This document shows, in pieces, positions 62,904-64,000 of a stretch of 64,000 nucleotides of DNA. The notes beneath the pieces are model-generated. The model did no database searches and was not told the origin of the DNA. It saw only the letters and a list, made by a program, of their open reading frames with translations. Source of the stretch: Shewanella kaireitica (lineage in GTDB: Bacteria; Pseudomonadota; Gammaproteobacteria; Enterobacterales; Shewanellaceae); contig NZ_JAKIKQ010000014.1 in assembly GCF_023284045.1 (NCBI RefSeq), forward strand, positions 62,001-126,000, given 5' to 3'. The position numbers were made by a program, and so were the translations under genes. Position 1 is the first letter of the stretch. Every line of letters begins with the position of its first letter.

Positions 62904-64000
62904 CTAGAATCCGTTGGGATCGATTTTAAATTCACCCAAATTCGTACCCTTGTAATCCATCACATGTACGGCACAAGCCATACAAGGATCGAAAGAGTGA
63001 ATGATTCGAATGACTTCTAAAGGTTTGGTTGGATCTTCGAGTTTCAAGCCAATGAGTGACGCCTCGTAAGGACCCACTTTACCTTGTCCATCAACTGGTC
63101 CAGCATTCCACGTTGTTGGTACAACTGCTTGGTAGTTCTCGACCTTGCCGCCCTTTATCCGGATCCAATGACTGAGCATACCCCGAGGAGCCTCAATCAT
63201 AGCGTGGCCAACATACTCTTTATTGCTATCAATTTCTGGCTTGGTGTAAGTCGATTCATCTGACTGCAAATTGGTCAGTAAGGCATCGAAAGTTTTTAAG
63301 CCTTCCTCTGCAACGATTACAGTTTGCAGCATACGTGCGGCGGTGCGGCCTAGAGTTGTAAATAGCGCTTTAATTGGAAGCCCTGTTGCTGTAAGTAGTC
63401 CATTGACCGCATCGACAACCACTTGGTTACCACGAGCATAGCTAACTAACAAACAGGCAAGTGGACCCACTTCGACGGGTTCGCCCTGATAACGAGGAGA
63501 TTTTACCCAGCTATACTTGCCGTCACCATCTACTGTAGGCAGTTTGCCGTAAACGGTATCTCTTTCGACAAAGCCGGTATAGTCGGGAACTGTTGTACCA
63601 TCATAAGGGTGTTGTGCGCCGTCTGCTTTATACCAAGCGTGAGTCACATCTTCTTTGATTAACTCAGGGTTTAAATCACTCACGCCAGCTAAGTCGCCGT
63701 TCATGATCACGCCTTGGTTGAACATGTACTGCCCATCACCCAGTATAAAGTCATCTGTTGCTAGGAAGTTCTTGACGTTAACGCCGCCAAGCACACTAGG
63801 CTCAGAGCCAAATGCTTCTGCTGCCATAACGACATCGGCTTTGTACGCACGAATGATAAAATCGTTAACGATGGCATGTTTTTGTTTCCACTCCTGCAAA
63901 CGGGCAGGGCTTAACATGTCACGTACTGAAGTTACACCGCCCACTACGATTGACTGTGGATGAGGCGACTTACCGCCGAAAATAGCGAGCATCTCTGCCG
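62904..64000 (-). CDS. hyaB: [NiFe] hydrogenase large subunit, partial (C-terminal part)
   Basis: About 364 C-terminal residues; the N-terminus lies beyond the right edge and the frame is open to the window end. The last two nickel-binding cysteines are in DPCMACAVH, followed by VMDYKGTNLGEFKIDPNGF, the tail removed by HyaD after the histidine. This is the group 1 membrane-bound uptake type, as the b-cytochrome gene next to it confirms. FGGKSPHPQSIVVGG is the usual family segment. The small subunit would be expected further right. Confidence 0.95.
   Translation of the reverse strand, partial: AEMLAIFGGKSPHPQSIVVGGVTSVRDMLSPARLQEWKQKHAIVNDFIIRAYKADVVMAAEAFGSEPSVLGGVNVKNFLATDDFILGDGQYMFNQGVIMNGDLAGVSDLNPELIKEDVTHAWYKADGAQHPYDGTTVPDYTGFVERDTVYGKLPTVDGDGKYSWVKSPRYQGEPVEVGPLACLLVSYARGNQVVVDAVNGLLTATGLPIKALFTTLGRTAARMLQTVIVAEEGLKTFDALLTNLQSDESTYTKPEIDSNKEYVGHAMIEAPRGMLSHWIRIKGGKVENYQAVVPTTWNAGPVDGQGKVGPYEASLIGLKLEDPTKPLEVIRIIHSFDPCMACAVHVMDYKGTNLGEFKIDPNGF

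Noticed and set aside
1..64000. Search for CRISPR arrays, tRNA or rRNA genes, integrases and intact insertion sequences.
   Set aside because: None was visible; the only mobile-element-like sequence is the standalone helix-turn-helix gene at 40093-40509.

Overview
The window looks like a chromosomal segment of a Shewanella-type marine gammaproteobacterium (Alteromonadales). This rests on the combination of a DUF3334 protein, a TonB-receptor/GH13/GH97 maltodextrin locus, a Tad pilus locus and a periplasmic [NiFe]-hydrogenase locus. The species is not determined. No tRNA, rRNA, CRISPR array or intact insertion sequence was seen. Both window edges cut genes: dapE on the left and the hydrogenase large subunit on the right.

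Layout. (1) 1-8.7 kb, housekeeping: dapE (partial) and yffB, the general PTS proteins ptsH-ptsI-crr, an ACT-domain protein, a chemoreceptor, a CheX-like DUF3334 protein, a LacI regulator and a DEDDh exonuclease. (2) 8.9-12.9 kb: ribosomal oxygenase roxA, an outer-membrane-type protein, a Gre-like protein and two tandem GNAT acetyltransferases. (3) 13-33 kb: a starch/maltodextrin utilisation locus. It holds a GH15 glucoamylase lipoprotein, an SLC45-like transporter, a GH97 enzyme, two secreted GH13 enzymes, a TonB receptor, a cytoplasmic GH13 glucosidase and a FucP/GluP-type sugar transporter. Four copies of a LacI-type palindrome with core ATACGTAT lie upstream of its transcription units, which makes it look like one regulon. 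Embedded in it are a small lipoprotein, a ScfR/RamB-like XRE regulator and a divergent small protein that matches only the alpha/beta insertion domain of malate synthase G. (4) 33-38.5 kb: an RsmB-type RNA methyltransferase, YjbQ, and an AT-rich three-gene cell-surface cluster (O-antigen-ligase-like protein, alkaline-phosphatase-superfamily transferase, small membrane protein). (5) 38.8-53.8 kb: an L,D-transpeptidase with an overlapping transposase-like HTH gene, then a full Tad/Flp pilus locus that includes an AAA ATPase outside the usual Tad set. (6) 53.9-64 kb: hypA-E-D-C-B-F, a degenerate HypF paralogue, and the protease, cytochrome b and large subunit of a membrane-bound [NiFe] hydrogenase, all on the minus strand.

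The genes form clear systems. Polysaccharide is cut outside or in the periplasm, imported through the TonB receptor and inner-membrane transporters, and finished to glucose in the cytoplasm. The Tad genes encode pilin, peptidase, secretin, motor and platform. The hyp genes build the NiFe(CN)2CO site of the adjacent hydrogenase. The least explained elements are the standalone malate-synthase-G insertion domain with its regulator, the HypF pseudo-enzyme, the Tad-associated AAA ATPase and the LdtD/HTH pair.
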